Positions 38,199 to 48,426 are shown, counted from the stretch's first letter. The stretch is DNA of 64,000 nt from Cardiobacterium hominis (GCF_900637305.1 NZ_LR134365.1:1419501-1483500), one strand, 5' to 3'. Made by a program: numbers and translations. Notes: generated from the letters alone by a model not told the origin.

Positions 38199-39116
38199 AT
38201 GAAAAAAACCGCCCTCGCCCTCGCACTTGCCCTGCCGCTCCTCGCCCACGCCGAAGACGCTGGCGACGACCAACGCACCGCAAAAATGAACGCCTACATC
38301 GAATGCTATAACCGCGCCGACGACAGCGCGCACACCAGCATCGAACGTTACCAAAGCTGGATCAAGGACATAAAAAAAGGCCCGACGGGCAAAGAAAGCC
38401 ACATATACGGCATCCATGACATCCACGAAAACGTCATCAAACTCTGCAACAAAAGCATGACCGAAGGCCTCGCCATCGAACCCGCCGCGCCCGAACTGGA
38501 CGCTGCCGCCAAACAATACCTCGACAATCTGAACGCCTTAAAAGAAAAAGTCAGCGAAGCCCACAAATACTACGAGCGCGAGAACTACAAGGACGACAAA
38601 TTCGCCAAAGGCAAAGAAATGCACGCGCCTCTGGTCGCCGCCATGACCGCCTTTGAAAAAGCGAGCGAAGATTTCTCCGCCAAACTCGAAGCCGAAAACG
38701 ACAAAGTCCTGCGCGCGCGCCTGGAAGAACTCGAAAAAGCGGGCGACAAAAACGCCGAATACTGGACACTTGCGACCACGCTGGACGCCAAAGCGCTCAC
38801 CAACCTGATGCAGGCGGACACCTTCGATACCGATGCCGCGAGCAAACTCATCGACGCCTACGAAAAAAACGCCGACGGCCTTGCCGAATACAGCAAAGCG
38901 CATCACGACGACTGGATGGCTGGCAGTTTCCTCAGTAACGCAGCGGAGGAGTACCGTGTTGCCGCCAAAGAGCGGATGCGCCGTGTCCGCGACAAAGAAC
39001 CCTACAGCCAGGGCGAAAAAATGCACCTCAACCCGGACGCGGGCTGGATGGTCAAGGGCAGCCCGTACAAACTGCTACGCGCCTACAACGACCTCATCAG
39101 CGCCGCTAACCGCTAA
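38199..39116 (+). CDS. Secreted DUF3829-like (YiiG-like) protein
   Basis: 305 residues with a signal peptide (MKKTALALALALPLLAHA). The mature part is mostly helical and charged: KMNAYIECYNRADDSAHTSIERYQSWI, LDAAAKQYLDNLNALKEKVSEAHKYYERENYKDDKFAKGKEMHAPLVAAMTAFEKAS, and a later LIDAYEKNADGLAEYSKAH. This pattern matches the DUF3829/YiiG family. No lipobox Cys is visible here, unlike E. coli YiiG, so it is probably periplasmic. Function unknown. Flanked by terminators on both sides. Confidence 0.78.
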   Translation: MKKTALALALALPLLAHAEDAGDDQRTAKMNAYIECYNRADDSAHTSIERYQSWIKDIKKGPTGKESHIYGIHDIHENVIKLCNKSMTEGLAIEPAAPELDAAAKQYLDNLNALKEKVSEAHKYYERENYKDDKFAKGKEMHAPLVAAMTAFEKASEDFSAKLEAENDKVLRARLEELEKAGDKNAEYWTLATTLDAKALTNLMQADTFDTDAASKLIDAYEKNADGLAEYSKAHHDDWMAGSFLSNAAEEYRVAAKERMRRVRDKEPYSQGEKMHLNPDAGWMVKGSPYKLLRAYNDLISAANR

Positions 39117-39129
39117 ACGCGCCGTACAA

Positions 39130-39154
39130 AAAACCCCGCGCCACGCGGGGTTTT
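39130..39154. terminator. Bidirectional rho-independent terminator
   Basis: AAAACCCCGCG-CCA-CGCGGGGTTTT between two convergent genes. Confidence 0.93.
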
Positions 39155-39178
39155 CTTTTGCCGAACAGGTTTGGCTGC

Positions 39179-41035
39179 TTACGCACTCACCCGCTTTTTG
39201 AACACGCCGAGGCAGGCGGTGCTGACCGCGGTGCCGACGATAATAGCGAAGGCGTATGCCCAGACGTTCACCACCGCGTTCGGGATGAACAGCACGAAGA
39301 TGCCGCCGTGCGGCGCACGCAGGCCGCAGCCGAAAACCATGCTGAGCGCTCCCGTTACCGCCGAGCCAATCATCAGCGCCGGAATGACGCGCAGCGGGTC
39401 TTTCGCCGCAAACGGTATCGCGCCTTCGGTGATGAAGCTGAGCCCCAGTACGCCCGCCGCTTTGCCCGCCTGCCGCTCTTCTTCGGTAAAGCGGTTTCTG
39501 TAGAGCATCGTCGCGCAGCAGATGGCAAGCGGCGGCGTCATGCCTGCCGCCATCGTTGCCGCCATCGGGCCGAGGACGTCCGAAGCAATCAGGCCGCTGG
39601 AAAAGAGATACGCCGCCTTGTTCACCGGTCCGCCCATATCCAGCGCCATCATGCCGCCGAGCAGCGCGCCCAGCAGCAGGGCGCTGGAGCCTTGCAGCGA
39701 TTTCAGCCAGGTTTCCAGCGCGCTTTGCGCGTCGGCGACCGGGTGGGCGATGAGGTAATACATTAAAAGCCCGATGACGGCGGTGCCGACCAGCGGCAGG
39801 ATGATCATCGGCTTCAAGCTATCCAGTTCGCGCGGCAGTTTGATGACTTTTGCCAGCCAGGCGACGAAGTATCCGGCGATGAAACCGGCGACAATCGCGC
39901 CGAGGAAGCCCGCGCCGGTATTGGCGGCGATATAGGCACCGACCATACCGGGGGCGATGCCGGGGCGCCCGGCGATGGAGTAGGCGATGTAGGCGCCGAG
40001 TACCGGCACGAACAGGGCGAAGGCGTCTTTACCGATTTGGAACAAGGTCTGCCCCAGCGTGCCTGCGTATTCTTCTTTGTAGATGTAGATGCCCTGCTCG
40101 CCGAACATGAACGAGCCGATGGCAAAGCCGAGCGCAATCAGCAAACCGCCCGCGACCACAAACGGCAGCATGTGCGACACGCCAGTCATCAGGTGTTTGT
40201 AAACGCCGGTGCGCTCCGGTTTGGCGCTGGCGCTCGCCGCTGCGTCCGCGTCGCCAAAGACCGGGGCGCTGGCGAAGGCGGTGTTGATGACCTGCACCGC
40301 GTCGTTGATGGCCGCTTTGGTGCCGGTGCGGTAGAGGCGTTTGCCGACGAAGCGGGCGGGATCGACGTTGGTATCGGCGGCGATGATGACTACATCGGCG
40401 CGGGCGATGTCTTCGGTGGTAAGCACGTTATCCGCGCCGACGCTGCCCTGCGTTTCGATTTTGACTTCATGGCCAAGCACTTGCGCGCCTTTTTCCAGCG
40501 CTTCCTGCGCCATGTAGGTGTGGGCGACGCCGGTCGGGCAGGAGGTGATACCGATGACGTATTTGCCGCTGGCGGTGGCCTGCGGCGCGGCGCTTTCACC
40601 CCCGGCAACGTCCGACAGGGCGCGGCGGATGTCTTCGGCATCGGTGGTTTTCGCCAGGCGTTCCGCAACTTCCTCGTCGCCGACGACGGTACTCAGGCGC
40701 TTCAAAACCGCCAGGTGTTCGTTGTCGCTGGCGGCAATGCCGACGATGAGGTAGGCGGGCTCGCCTTCGCCGTCTTCCCAATCAATGCCGCCCGGCACTT
40801 GCAGCACGGCGATGGCGGTTTCTTTGATGAGGTGGCGGCTTTGCGGTGTGCCGTGCGGAATGGCGACGCCGTTGCCGAGGTAGGTGTTTTCCTGCGCTTC
40901 GCGCGCGAACATGCCTTCGACGTATTCCGGCGCGACTTTGCCGTTCTCGGCGAGCAGCGCCGCGACTTGGCGGATGGCCTCGTTTTTGTCGCGCGGCGTC
41001 GCGCCAAGGCGGATGAGGGAGGTGGTCAGTTGCAT
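39179..41035 (-). CDS. fruA: PTS fructose transporter, fused IIA-IIB-IIC
   Basis: 618 residues with three PTS modules. IIA (1-145): His61 in [14 protein letters not shown] (about 157-255): Cys166 in [23 protein letters not shown] (about 275-618): many membrane segments, with [38 protein letters not shown] and [12 protein letters not shown]. It phosphorylates and imports fructose or a similar ketose. The classical fruB (IIA-HPr) and fruK partners are not adjacent; the IIA is fused here. Follows a dipeptidase gene by 33 bp. Confidence 0.92.
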   Translation of the reverse strand: MQLTTSLIRLGATPRDKNEAIRQVAALLAENGKVAPEYVEGMFAREAQENTYLGNGVAIPHGTPQSRHLIKETAIAVLQVPGGIDWEDGEGEPAYLIVGIAASDNEHLAVLKRLSTVVGDEEVAERLAKTTDAEDIRRALSDVAGGESAAPQATASGKYVIGITSCPTGVAHTYMAQEALEKGAQVLGHEVKIETQGSVGADNVLTTEDIARADVVIIAADTNVDPARFVGKRLYRTGTKAAINDAVQVINTAFASAPVFGDADAAASASAKPERTGVYKHLMTGVSHMLPFVVAGGLLIALGFAIGSFMFGEQGIYIYKEEYAGTLGQTLFQIGKDAFALFVPVLGAYIAYSIAGRPGIAPGMVGAYIAANTGAGFLGAIVAGFIAGYFVAWLAKVIKLPRELDSLKPMIILPLVGTAVIGLLMYYLIAHPVADAQSALETWLKSLQGSSALLLGALLGGMMALDMGGPVNKAAYLFSSGLIASDVLGPMAATMAAGMTPPLAICCATMLYRNRFTEEERQAGKAAGVLGLSFITEGAIPFAAKDPLRVIPALMIGSAVTGALSMVFGCGLRAPHGGIFVLFIPNAVVNVWAYAFAIIVGTAVSTACLGVFKKRVSA

Positions 41036-41068
41036 GGGTTCTCCTTTGGTTGGGGGTAAAGCGCTATG

Positions 41069-42037
41069 TTATTTCCACACGCGGGCAATCAGGCGCAGCA
41101 GGTTGTCGCGCATGATGGCTTGGATGTCCGCCTCGCGGTAGCCGAGGCGGGCGAGGCCGTCGCGGATGTCGTCCAGTCCGGCGGGGCTGACGTATTTGCC
41201 GCTCAGTCCTTTTTTCGGGTCGTAGCCCGCTTCCGGCGGCCACCAGTATTGACGGTTCACATCGGCGGGGACGTCCGGCACGCCGTCGTCGTAGCAGTAA
41301 TCAAGGCCGATGGCGGTGTGTTCGACGCCGACCATTTGCACGACGTAGTCGATGAGCGGCAGCAGCGAGGCGGGTTTCAGGTCAGGATCGCCGATGAAGC
41401 TGCCGACGCCGTTTAACGCGATGAGGCCGCCGGTCGCGGCGCAGGCGCGGATGGCGCGGTCGGTGATGTTGCGTCCGTGCGCTACCCGCGCGCGCGGGTT
41501 GGCGTGGCTAAAGAGTACCGGACGGTCGCCGCTGTAGGCGCAGATGTCGAGCGCGGTTTGTTCGTTGCTGTGGCTTAGGTCCATGAGGATGCCGGCGGCG
41601 TGGATGGCATCTACGATGGTTTCGCCGAGCGGGGTCAGGCCGCCTTCGTCGTGTGCGCCACCGGCAACGCTGTTGCTGCGGTTGTAAGCGAGGTGGATTT
41701 GCCGCACGCCGAGGCGGTGGTAGAGCGCGACCATGTCTGGCGTTTCCAGGAGCGGCAGCGCGCCTTCGAGGTCGAAACTCAGCGCCAGGCGGTTTTCGCT
41801 GGCGATGCGTGGGATGTCGGCGGCGCTTTCGGCAAGTTCGATCCAGTCACTCGCCGCGATTTGGCGGCGGTATCCGGCGATGGTGGTGAGTATTTGTGAC
41901 AGCGGGTTCATGTCCATGCCGACGTTGACGGAGAGGTAGCGCACGCCGGCGTCGTAGTGCAGGCGGAGCTGGTTGAGGTCGGTGTCGCCGTGCAGTGGCA
42001 AGCAACTGTGCGCGTCGGCGTACCAGAAGTTTTGCAT
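41069..42037 (-). CDS. M19 (renal dipeptidase-like) membrane dipeptidase
   Basis: 322 residues from ATG 42037 (MQNFWYADAHSCLPLH). Zn ligand pattern of M19 amidohydrolases: DAH near the start, FDLEG (Glu), MDLSHSNE (His), PVLFSHANPRA and GLDYCYDD (Asp). Members hydrolyse dipeptides or D-amino-acid-containing dipeptides, often in peptidoglycan recycling or catabolism. No signal peptide in the chosen frame. Probably co-transcribed with the PTS gene. Confidence 0.88.
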   Translation of the reverse strand: MQNFWYADAHSCLPLHGDTDLNQLRLHYDAGVRYLSVNVGMDMNPLSQILTTIAGYRRQIAASDWIELAESAADIPRIASENRLALSFDLEGALPLLETPDMVALYHRLGVRQIHLAYNRSNSVAGGAHDEGGLTPLGETIVDAIHAAGILMDLSHSNEQTALDICAYSGDRPVLFSHANPRARVAHGRNITDRAIRACAATGGLIALNGVGSFIGDPDLKPASLLPLIDYVVQMVGVEHTAIGLDYCYDDGVPDVPADVNRQYWWPPEAGYDPKKGLSGKYVSPAGLDDIRDGLARLGYREADIQAIMRDNLLRLIARVWK

Positions 42038-42148
42038 AGTGTTGGCCTTTGGAATGAGATAAGGGTTTCGGGATGGTCGTAACCGCGCCCCGCCCTGTGG
42101 ACGGTCAATGTGCGTCACAGGGGGAGCGGGGCTTGATGCGCGGGCGCG

Positions 42149-44938
42149 TTACGGTACGAGGATTTCGTTACCGTTTAAGTCGATGACGCTGCGGTGGCCG
42201 CCTTTTTGTACGGTGGCGCGGCCGTTTTTGTACGGCCAGACGCGGTCGTAGCGCGGCTCGACGATTTCTTTGCCTTTTTCGTCAAGGTAGCCCCATTGGC
42301 CGTCTTTTTTGACGGCGGCGCGGCCTTCGCCGTAGGGCATCGCCTGTTCGTAGCGCGGCTCGACGACTTCTTTGCCGCGGTTGTCGAGGTAGCCCCAGCG
42401 GCCGTTTTTCTTCACGGCAGCGCGGCCTTCGCGGTATGACCAGGCGTCTTGGTAGGTCGGCGCGACGACTTCGCGTTCGGCGCGGTCGATGTAGCCCCAG
42501 CGGCCGTCTTTTTGGACGGCGGCGCGGTCTTCGCTGTAAGGCAGGACGCGGTCGTAATACGGGCGTTTGGGGTTGGGCAGGTAGAGGCCGCGCGGCGCTT
42601 TTTGTCCGGCAGCGGCGGTCTCGGCACTTGCACGGTTGGCAGCGGCACTGGCAGCGGCCGCGTTATTGGTGGCGTTCGCGCTCTGGCTGCTGCGGCTGTT
42701 CGCGGCAAGGGTTCCGGCGTAGGCGTTGTTGGCTGCCGCTGCGCGGGCGGCGGCGGTGGCTGCGGTTGTCGCGTTGTTGTCGCCGCTGCGGTAAGTGCCA
42801 CTGCGGTTAGCGGGGGCGTTGTTTTTTTGCGCGACGGGTGCGGTTTTTTGCGCTTTGTCGGCACGCGGGCTTTCGGCGCCGTTGGTCGCATCCATCAGGA
42901 CGTTCAGCAGCGCGCCGCGGTCAACGGGTACGCCCGGTTTGACGGTTTTGCCTTCGGGGTCAATGGCGCGGGCAATGTCCAGCGGCAAGGCTTTGCCGCT
43001 GCGTTTGGCCGGGCTGTCGTCGCGCAGGTGGTAGTTGCTTTGGCGGTAGGCGTCGTTGCCTTCGGCTTCTTTTTTGAAGTAGGGGTTTTCCGCCCGGCTG
43101 CCAAAGAGATCCAGCGCGTGCCGCTCCAGGCCGTTGATTTTCGGGTTGATGCGTGGGTTTTTCGCGAGGTCTGCGGTGCGCATCAGCATTTCGTTCACTT
43201 TGCCTTCGGCTTCGGTGTCCCAAACGATAACGTAAGGTTCGTTTTCGAGGCTGCTGCGGTAGTAGGCGTTGTAGTCGAGGCCGCGGAACATGTCGTTGCC
43301 GTTGCGCACGATGCCGCTGTCGTCTTCGGGCAGGCTGCTTTCGTTGCGCAGCGGGTAGGCGAAGTAAGGGTTGCCGTAGTCTTTTTTGACGAAGGCGCGC
43401 GAGGAGATGATGTTGTTGTAGATTTCGGTGTTTTCTTGGTTCCAGGAGAGGCCGCGGCTTTTTGACCAGCGTTCTTCGGCTTTGCAGACACCGTCTTTCA
43501 TGTAGTTGCAGCCTTTGGCGCGCGAGTCTTCGCGGATAAGGAAGGGACGGGAGACGCGCGAGATGGTGTTGTTGTAGATGCGGGTGTTGCTGCTGCCGGA
43601 GGCGCGGATGCCGTAGTCGCCGCCTTCGATGATGTTGGAGGCGATGATGCTGCCGTCGCTGACTTCATCAAAGATGGCGACCGGTGAGTTGATGAAGATG
43701 TTGCCGGTGATTTTGGCGTTGATGCAGCCTTCGTCGCACCAGAAGCCGGGCGCGGTGTTGTTGATGAGGTTTTCGCGCAGGTAGTTCGGCGGGCTGTCGG
43801 AGTCGTCAATGGTGTTGTTGCGGAAGGTGAAGTCTTCGATGTGGGTGATTTTGACGTGGGCAACACCGCAGTAGGCGCCGCAGTCTTTGACGATGAATTT
43901 TTCGTTGTTGTTGCGCGCGAAGTAGTTGTTTTCAAAGACGGAGCCGTGCGCGTAGTTGGCGCCTGCACCATTCGCGCCGTTATCAACGAACTGGTTGTTG
44001 CGCACGACGGTGTTTTTCGCGCCCGCTGCGCCTTTTTCTTTCGGGCCGTCCAGGAAGAAGGCGCCAGCGCCGCTGCCGTTTTGCGCGAAGATGCCGTTTT
44101 CAACCAGGCTCGCTTCGCCGTTGATGCTGATGGCGATCGGCCCGCTCATTTCGGCGAGGATAGGGTCTTTGTAACCCCAGAATTGGTGCGGCGAGAACTG
44201 GGCGACGTTGATGCCGCGCATTTTGAAGCGTTTGCCGGTGCTGGTCAGCGCGCGCGTGTATTTGGAGATTTCGGCAGTCCCCTGGGTCGGGTCGCTGCCC
44301 AGATAGTAAGTGACGGGGTGCGCGGGCGGAATGTTAAAACCAAGGCGGTTGTTTTCGTTTTTCGGGTCTTTCAGGGTGGTGGGGTTTGGATCATCCACGT
44401 AGAAAGTGCCGGGTTTGACGTCTTCCTTGCGCGCCACCTGTTTCAGCGGTTCGTCGTTGATAAACGCCTGCTCGGGATAGGCGGCCATGCCTTCTTTTTT
44501 CGGGTCGGCGTTGGTGGTGCAGACGCGGCAGAAGCTCTGCTCACTCGTGGTTTTCCACAGGCTGCCCTCTTTTTGCCAACGGTCTGCGGGGACGACTTCC
44601 GTGCCTTTCAGCCAGACTTCGCCCTGCGGTTCGGCTTGCAGGGTGATGTCATCGCGGGTGATGAAGACGTGCGGCTCGCGGTAGATGCCGCTTTTCATGA
44701 TGATGGTAGTGCCGTTCTGGCTGCGGTCTGCCGCTTCTTTCAAGGTAGAGAAGGGTTTTTCACGGCTGCCGGTCGCGCCCTGAGCGGCGCTTTTACCGTC
44801 GGTGGCAACCCAAAAGACGTTATCGGCAGGTACGGGGTAATTCTGCGGCTTGGGCTGGTATTTGTGGTTTAGCCCGGCAGCGTTTGCCGCGAGCGGCAAA
44901 GCGCCCAAAAGAACCCAGAGCGCGGTGCGATGTATCAT
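42149..44938 (-). CDS. Secreted parallel beta-helix protein with C-terminal WG repeats
   Basis: 929 residues. Signal peptide 1-21 (LGALPLAANAA). Residues 40-130: start of a right-handed beta-helix (FSTLKEAADRSQNGTTIIMKSGIYREP, DDITLQAE). Residues about 270-560: successive helix turns with asparagine ladders (NTVVRNNQFVDNGANG, FRNNTIDDSDS, AKITGNIFINS, TRIYNNTISRV, TEIYNNIISS). Residues about 690-790: an Ala/Asn/Ser-rich low-complexity spacer. Residues 792-929: four WG repeats of 34-36 residues. Beta-helices of this sort include polysaccharide lyases and epimerases; no catalytic triad could be assigned. Good ribosome site (AGGAG). No partner gene is adjacent. Confidence 0.8.
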   Translation of the reverse strand: MIHRTALWVLLGALPLAANAAGLNHKYQPKPQNYPVPADNVFWVATDGKSAAQGATGSREKPFSTLKEAADRSQNGTTIIMKSGIYREPHVFITRDDITLQAEPQGEVWLKGTEVVPADRWQKEGSLWKTTSEQSFCRVCTTNADPKKEGMAAYPEQAFINDEPLKQVARKEDVKPGTFYVDDPNPTTLKDPKNENNRLGFNIPPAHPVTYYLGSDPTQGTAEISKYTRALTSTGKRFKMRGINVAQFSPHQFWGYKDPILAEMSGPIAISINGEASLVENGIFAQNGSGAGAFFLDGPKEKGAAGAKNTVVRNNQFVDNGANGAGANYAHGSVFENNYFARNNNEKFIVKDCGAYCGVAHVKITHIEDFTFRNNTIDDSDSPPNYLRENLINNTAPGFWCDEGCINAKITGNIFINSPVAIFDEVSDGSIIASNIIEGGDYGIRASGSSNTRIYNNTISRVSRPFLIREDSRAKGCNYMKDGVCKAEERWSKSRGLSWNQENTEIYNNIISSRAFVKKDYGNPYFAYPLRNESSLPEDDSGIVRNGNDMFRGLDYNAYYRSSLENEPYVIVWDTEAEGKVNEMLMRTADLAKNPRINPKINGLERHALDLFGSRAENPYFKKEAEGNDAYRQSNYHLRDDSPAKRSGKALPLDIARAIDPEGKTVKPGVPVDRGALLNVLMDATNGAESPRADKAQKTAPVAQKNNAPANRSGTYRSGDNNATTAATAAARAAAANNAYAGTLAANSRSSQSANATNNAAAASAAANRASAETAAAGQKAPRGLYLPNPKRPYYDRVLPYSEDRAAVQKDGRWGYIDRAEREVVAPTYQDAWSYREGRAAVKKNGRWGYLDNRGKEVVEPRYEQAMPYGEGRAAVKKDGQWGYLDEKGKEIVEPRYDRVWPYKNGRATVQKGGHRSVIDLNGNEILVP
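42152..42565 (-). repeat. Four tandem WG-repeat units
   Basis: Units of about 102 bp encode PYxEGRAAVKKDGRWGYLDxxGKEVVEPRY-like segments. The last unit has lost the WG (GGHRSVID). DNA similarity between units is high, so copy number could vary by recombination. Confidence 0.85.
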
Positions 44939-45166
44939 GATTGTGTCTCCTTTTCTTCATTGAGGACGGCAGTTTAGCACGTCGGGACAGGGATGGCGCC
45001 TACCACGGCGCCGTAGGAAAAACCGGCAAAAATTTCCGCTTTTTGGCACGCGCTATAAACATTACCGCGCCCCGCCCCCCGGACGTTCACCGTCCCACCC
45101 TGTGCCAACCTGAAAAAACAATGGTGAAATAACTGATTGCCCGTACCCTTTTCCGTATGCTTCCCT

Positions 45167-45209
45167 TATAATTGCCTGACCGTATCGTCATGATGCGGTC
45201 AGGCAGGGA
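45167..45209 (+). promoter_or_regulatory. TATAAT box with overlapping dyad, upstream of TbpB-like gene 1
   Basis: TATAAT at 45167-45172 has no good -35. A dyad GCCTGACCG-N13-CGGTCAGGC (45174-45204) directly follows and would cover the start site, then GGCAGGGA (45202-45209). The layout is repeated at 48385-48426. It may be an operator or a leader hairpin. The rest of the 44939-45290 gap holds no gene. Confidence 0.55.
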
Positions 45210-45290
45210 ACCCGCAACATTCCACAGCCACCTCTGCTCCGTGTGCCGACCGCGCCGGACTCCCCTTCCACTCAAATACGAGACTCAACG

Positions 45291-48254
45291 ATGAAACTGA
45301 CCAATCTCTCTTTGGCCATCATGGTCGCCTTGGGCGTCGCAGCCTGCGGCGGTAGCGACAACACGGATAACACCCCGGCAGACCCGCCCGCGCAAAACCC
45401 CGCGCCGAAAGCCGACGAAAACAAACCGCAAGAGCCAGAAGCAAAAAACGACGACAAACTGGTTGACCCGACTGGAACCCACGTCGTCGATGGTCGCGAT
45501 CTCTCCAAAGAAAGCACCGTCGGCGGTCTGCAATACATCCGCCGCGATAGCTCTGATTACGACCGCGTCTATAACCCGGACAAAATGGCGTCAAGCACCC
45601 CGCTCCTCGGTGTCAGCCTTGACGTACAAAACCCGAAGCTGACCAACATCGTCCTCGCTCGCCGCGACCTTGAGCGCGAAGAAAACAAGGCGGTGCGCGC
45701 ACAATTCGCCGGTGGTATCGAAAAAGAGCCGCTTACCCTCGAAGGCAAAGAACCGGCTACCCCCAGCCTGCAAATCGAGAACTTCAAAAACGTCGATATC
45801 CTTGCGGGTGCATTCAAACAAGTCGGCTCCGCCAAATTTGCCGATGCCGCAACCAACCGCCTCGATCCGGTCACGCATAACATTGACACCCATATCCAGA
45901 ACAATACCGACAAAGACGGCGAATTTACCCGTGAACGCGTCAGCCATGTCTATACCCTGCGCTACGAATACAAACAGCCGCACGTAGATTACCCGCATGG
46001 TCCGGATGGATTACTAAACGATAGCCCGACGGCAGCGGAACTCAGCGCCTATCCGCCGGGCAAACCGAGATTGCCGACAGCGGCTGAATTAAAGGCAGAC
46101 GCCAGCTGGGAAACCAACAATAACCACAATAAATCTTGGCATGCCGTGAATAACGGTTTGGGCGATGGTCCCAAATCTGGCGGCTATATCGTCAATAACG
46201 AAGCCAAATACGGCAGTCTGGATGGTGCAACCGGTAGCGGCGATGTCGTGAACAATCCCGGCGACCATTCGGCAAGTGCCAGCAACTGGAAAAACAAGCC
46301 CTCGGATCCAGAAAATGCGGTGAACTGGACCACCACCAATTACCCCAACAGTTACTGGGGCAATCCGAAAGGCGCGTATCCGCGTTATCCGGCACAAACC
46401 CTGGAATACCCGAACTACAAAACCGAACAGCCGCGCTACCCGAATGAGCCCTATCTGGAGCGCACCCGCAGAAATGCCAACCATACCAAGAGCAGCCAAT
46501 ATACCCACGAGCACACCTATCTCGATCAGGAAGAATTTACGGCTATCCGTGTCGGGAAGGCAGTACGTCCGTTGCAAAATCCGGTACCCAATACCTGGAA
46601 ATGGACACTGGATCAAAAATGGTCGTACCAAAAATACGAACAGACTGGAACAGATGGCAATGGTGATCCCATTTATGGCTTCGTAACGTATAACATCGCC
46701 AAAGGAAACCATGCTACCAAATATGATGGCACCAACCTTTGTGGTGCAGCGAATACAGTAAATTGCACCAAAGACTGGGCGCTGGAATCTGTTGATTGGA
46801 CAACCCCGACTAACGAAGGCGGCGGCCAACTCGGCTGGTTCCGCGGGCCGCACTATTACGGCTGGCAAGAATACGCCCTGACCCTGCGTTTCAACGACGA
46901 ACGCATCTGGAAACCGGGTACGCCGGGCTACAAGCCGGAATACGAGAAAAAATACGGCGCCAACCTTATCTGGTGGAGTACCCAAGACAGCGCCTTTGAA
47001 AACTGGGCCACACTGGAAGGTTGGAATCCGCGCGCCCGCCGCGTTGATAACAACGACAGCAAAACCGGTGGCGAAGGCTCGGAAGACCTCGTCTGGGCAA
47101 ACGGTACGAATAACGGCAAAAACGCCCGTGACCGCGACCTGGAAATCCAGCCGACCGGCGACATCACCAACGGCCTGATTCGCATCGGTGGCGGCCGCAT
47201 CACCCTCGGTGAAGAACTGAAATGGGATGGCAATGCAGGCGTGTGGAAAGACCACCACAACACCACCAGCCGCATCTTCGGTCACTACCACTTGGCGTTT
47301 GCCGATCAGGACGACCGACAAGTCAAGCCGATGACCATGAACAGCTACCTCGGCGCGCGTTCCTTCGTCGCCGAAGTACAAGGCCGCCTGCAAACCCCGC
47401 ACCAACAGACAGACAAGCAGGGCACTACCCAGCGCTTCTATGCCGATTTGGAAAGCAAGCCGAAGTACTACAGCATCGGTGCTGAACCGATGACGCTGCA
47501 CAAAGTGCAATATGGCCGCGTCACCACCAACCTCGACCTTGCCGCAGGCGAAGGCCCGTTGGGTGAAGGCTTCCTGCGTGCGCCGTTTGCCAAGAAAAAC
47601 ACCAACGACAGCGTGGACAACTACTTCTTCCGCGGTGTGGATGCCACCACCATCGAAGAAATGGCAGCACTGCCGAAAGAAGGCAGCGCGACCTATAACG
47701 GCCACGCGCTGATGTACGGTCTGAACAACGACTTCCACGGCATCACCGGCGACGTTCACCGCAACACGAAAAAAGACCTGCCGAACGCCTTTGACGGCGG
47801 CGGTCGCGCCAAAGAAAACGCCTCGCTCGGTTTCGGTAACTTCGTCGAAGCCAACGTTGATTTTGCTACCCGCAAAGTCAAAGGCGACGTCTATAACGCC
47901 TGGCTGGTCGATACCACCAAGCCCAACGTCGTCCACGACAAGCTCGTCGCCTTTGAAGGGGACATCATCGGCAACACCGTCATCGGTACCGCTGACCGCA
48001 CCTACGCGCCCGGTAACGATAAAGCGGACTTCCGCGCCGCTTTCTTCGGCAGCAAGGCAGAAGAAATGGGCGGTTCCTTCAACTCCGTCGCGCATGAAGA
48101 CAAATACGGCTCCGCCTACGAAACCGGCGACTGGGGCGGTGTCTTCGGTGCGAAGAAAACCGGCGGTAGTAGCAACAACACCTTCCAAGGTGATGACAGC
48201 AACAGCGTTTACGGCAATACCAACGTTGCCCCTGCCAACAATTACAACGAATAA
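45291..48254 (+). CDS. TbpB-like surface lipoprotein 1
   Basis: 987 residues from ATG 45291. Lipobox GVAAC gives a lipid-anchored Cys20, followed by a Pro/Asn/Glu linker (about 22-62). Conserved block about 63-235 (THVVDGRDLSKESTVGGLQYIRRDSSDYDR), a variable Tyr/Pro/Asn-rich core (about 236-405), a conserved middle (LRFNDERIWKPGTPGY, LIWWSTQDSAFENW) and a C-terminal barrel with ATYNGHALMYG, EANVDFATRKVKGDVYNAW, DFRAAFFGSKAEEMGGSF and GVFGAKK. These C-terminal motifs mark transferrin-binding-protein-like Slam substrates. No Slam or TonB receptor is adjacent. Ligand unknown. Confidence 0.83.
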   Translation: MKLTNLSLAIMVALGVAACGGSDNTDNTPADPPAQNPAPKADENKPQEPEAKNDDKLVDPTGTHVVDGRDLSKESTVGGLQYIRRDSSDYDRVYNPDKMASSTPLLGVSLDVQNPKLTNIVLARRDLEREENKAVRAQFAGGIEKEPLTLEGKEPATPSLQIENFKNVDILAGAFKQVGSAKFADAATNRLDPVTHNIDTHIQNNTDKDGEFTRERVSHVYTLRYEYKQPHVDYPHGPDGLLNDSPTAAELSAYPPGKPRLPTAAELKADASWETNNNHNKSWHAVNNGLGDGPKSGGYIVNNEAKYGSLDGATGSGDVVNNPGDHSASASNWKNKPSDPENAVNWTTTNYPNSYWGNPKGAYPRYPAQTLEYPNYKTEQPRYPNEPYLERTRRNANHTKSSQYTHEHTYLDQEEFTAIRVGKAVRPLQNPVPNTWKWTLDQKWSYQKYEQTGTDGNGDPIYGFVTYNIAKGNHATKYDGTNLCGAANTVNCTKDWALESVDWTTPTNEGGGQLGWFRGPHYYGWQEYALTLRFNDERIWKPGTPGYKPEYEKKYGANLIWWSTQDSAFENWATLEGWNPRARRVDNNDSKTGGEGSEDLVWANGTNNGKNARDRDLEIQPTGDITNGLIRIGGGRITLGEELKWDGNAGVWKDHHNTTSRIFGHYHLAFADQDDRQVKPMTMNSYLGARSFVAEVQGRLQTPHQQTDKQGTTQRFYADLESKPKYYSIGAEPMTLHKVQYGRVTTNLDLAAGEGPLGEGFLRAPFAKKNTNDSVDNYFFRGVDATTIEEMAALPKEGSATYNGHALMYGLNNDFHGITGDVHRNTKKDLPNAFDGGGRAKENASLGFGNFVEANVDFATRKVKGDVYNAWLVDTTKPNVVHDKLVAFEGDIIGNTVIGTADRTYAPGNDKADFRAAFFGSKAEEMGGSFNSVAHEDKYGSAYETGDWGGVFGAKKTGGSSNNTFQGDDSNSVYGNTNVAPANNYNE

Positions 48255-48271
48255 TTCGTTGATAACGACAA

Positions 48272-48297
48272 AAAACGGCCTCGCAAGAGGCCGTTTT
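48272..48297 (+). terminator. Rho-independent terminator
   Basis: AAAACGGCCTC-GCAA-GAGGCCGTTTT directly after lipoprotein gene 1; ends its transcript before the second gene. Confidence 0.92.
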
Positions 48298-48362
48298 CAT
48301 TTGCGGCAATCCGGTTATCTGCCACAAACACATCCATCGCGTGTCGAAAATCGCGAATACAG

Positions 48363-48426
48363 TTGGAAATAATAAAGAAGTGGTTATAATCGACGCACCG
48401 ATTCTTCAGAACGGTGCGGGCAGGGA
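48363..48426 (+). promoter_or_regulatory. Promoter and dyad upstream of TbpB-like gene 2
   Basis: TTGGAA (48363-48368), 16-bp spacer, TATAAT (48385-48390). A dyad CGCACCG-N11-CGGTGCG (48394-48418), whose loop adds TTCT/AGAA, covers the likely start site and is followed by GGCAGGGA (48419-48426). Same order of parts as at 45167. Confidence 0.65.

Noticed and set aside
46089..48188. 699-codon minus-strand open frame opposite lipoprotein gene 1
   Set aside because: Shadow of the lipoprotein reading frame, lacking domains and a ribosome site.
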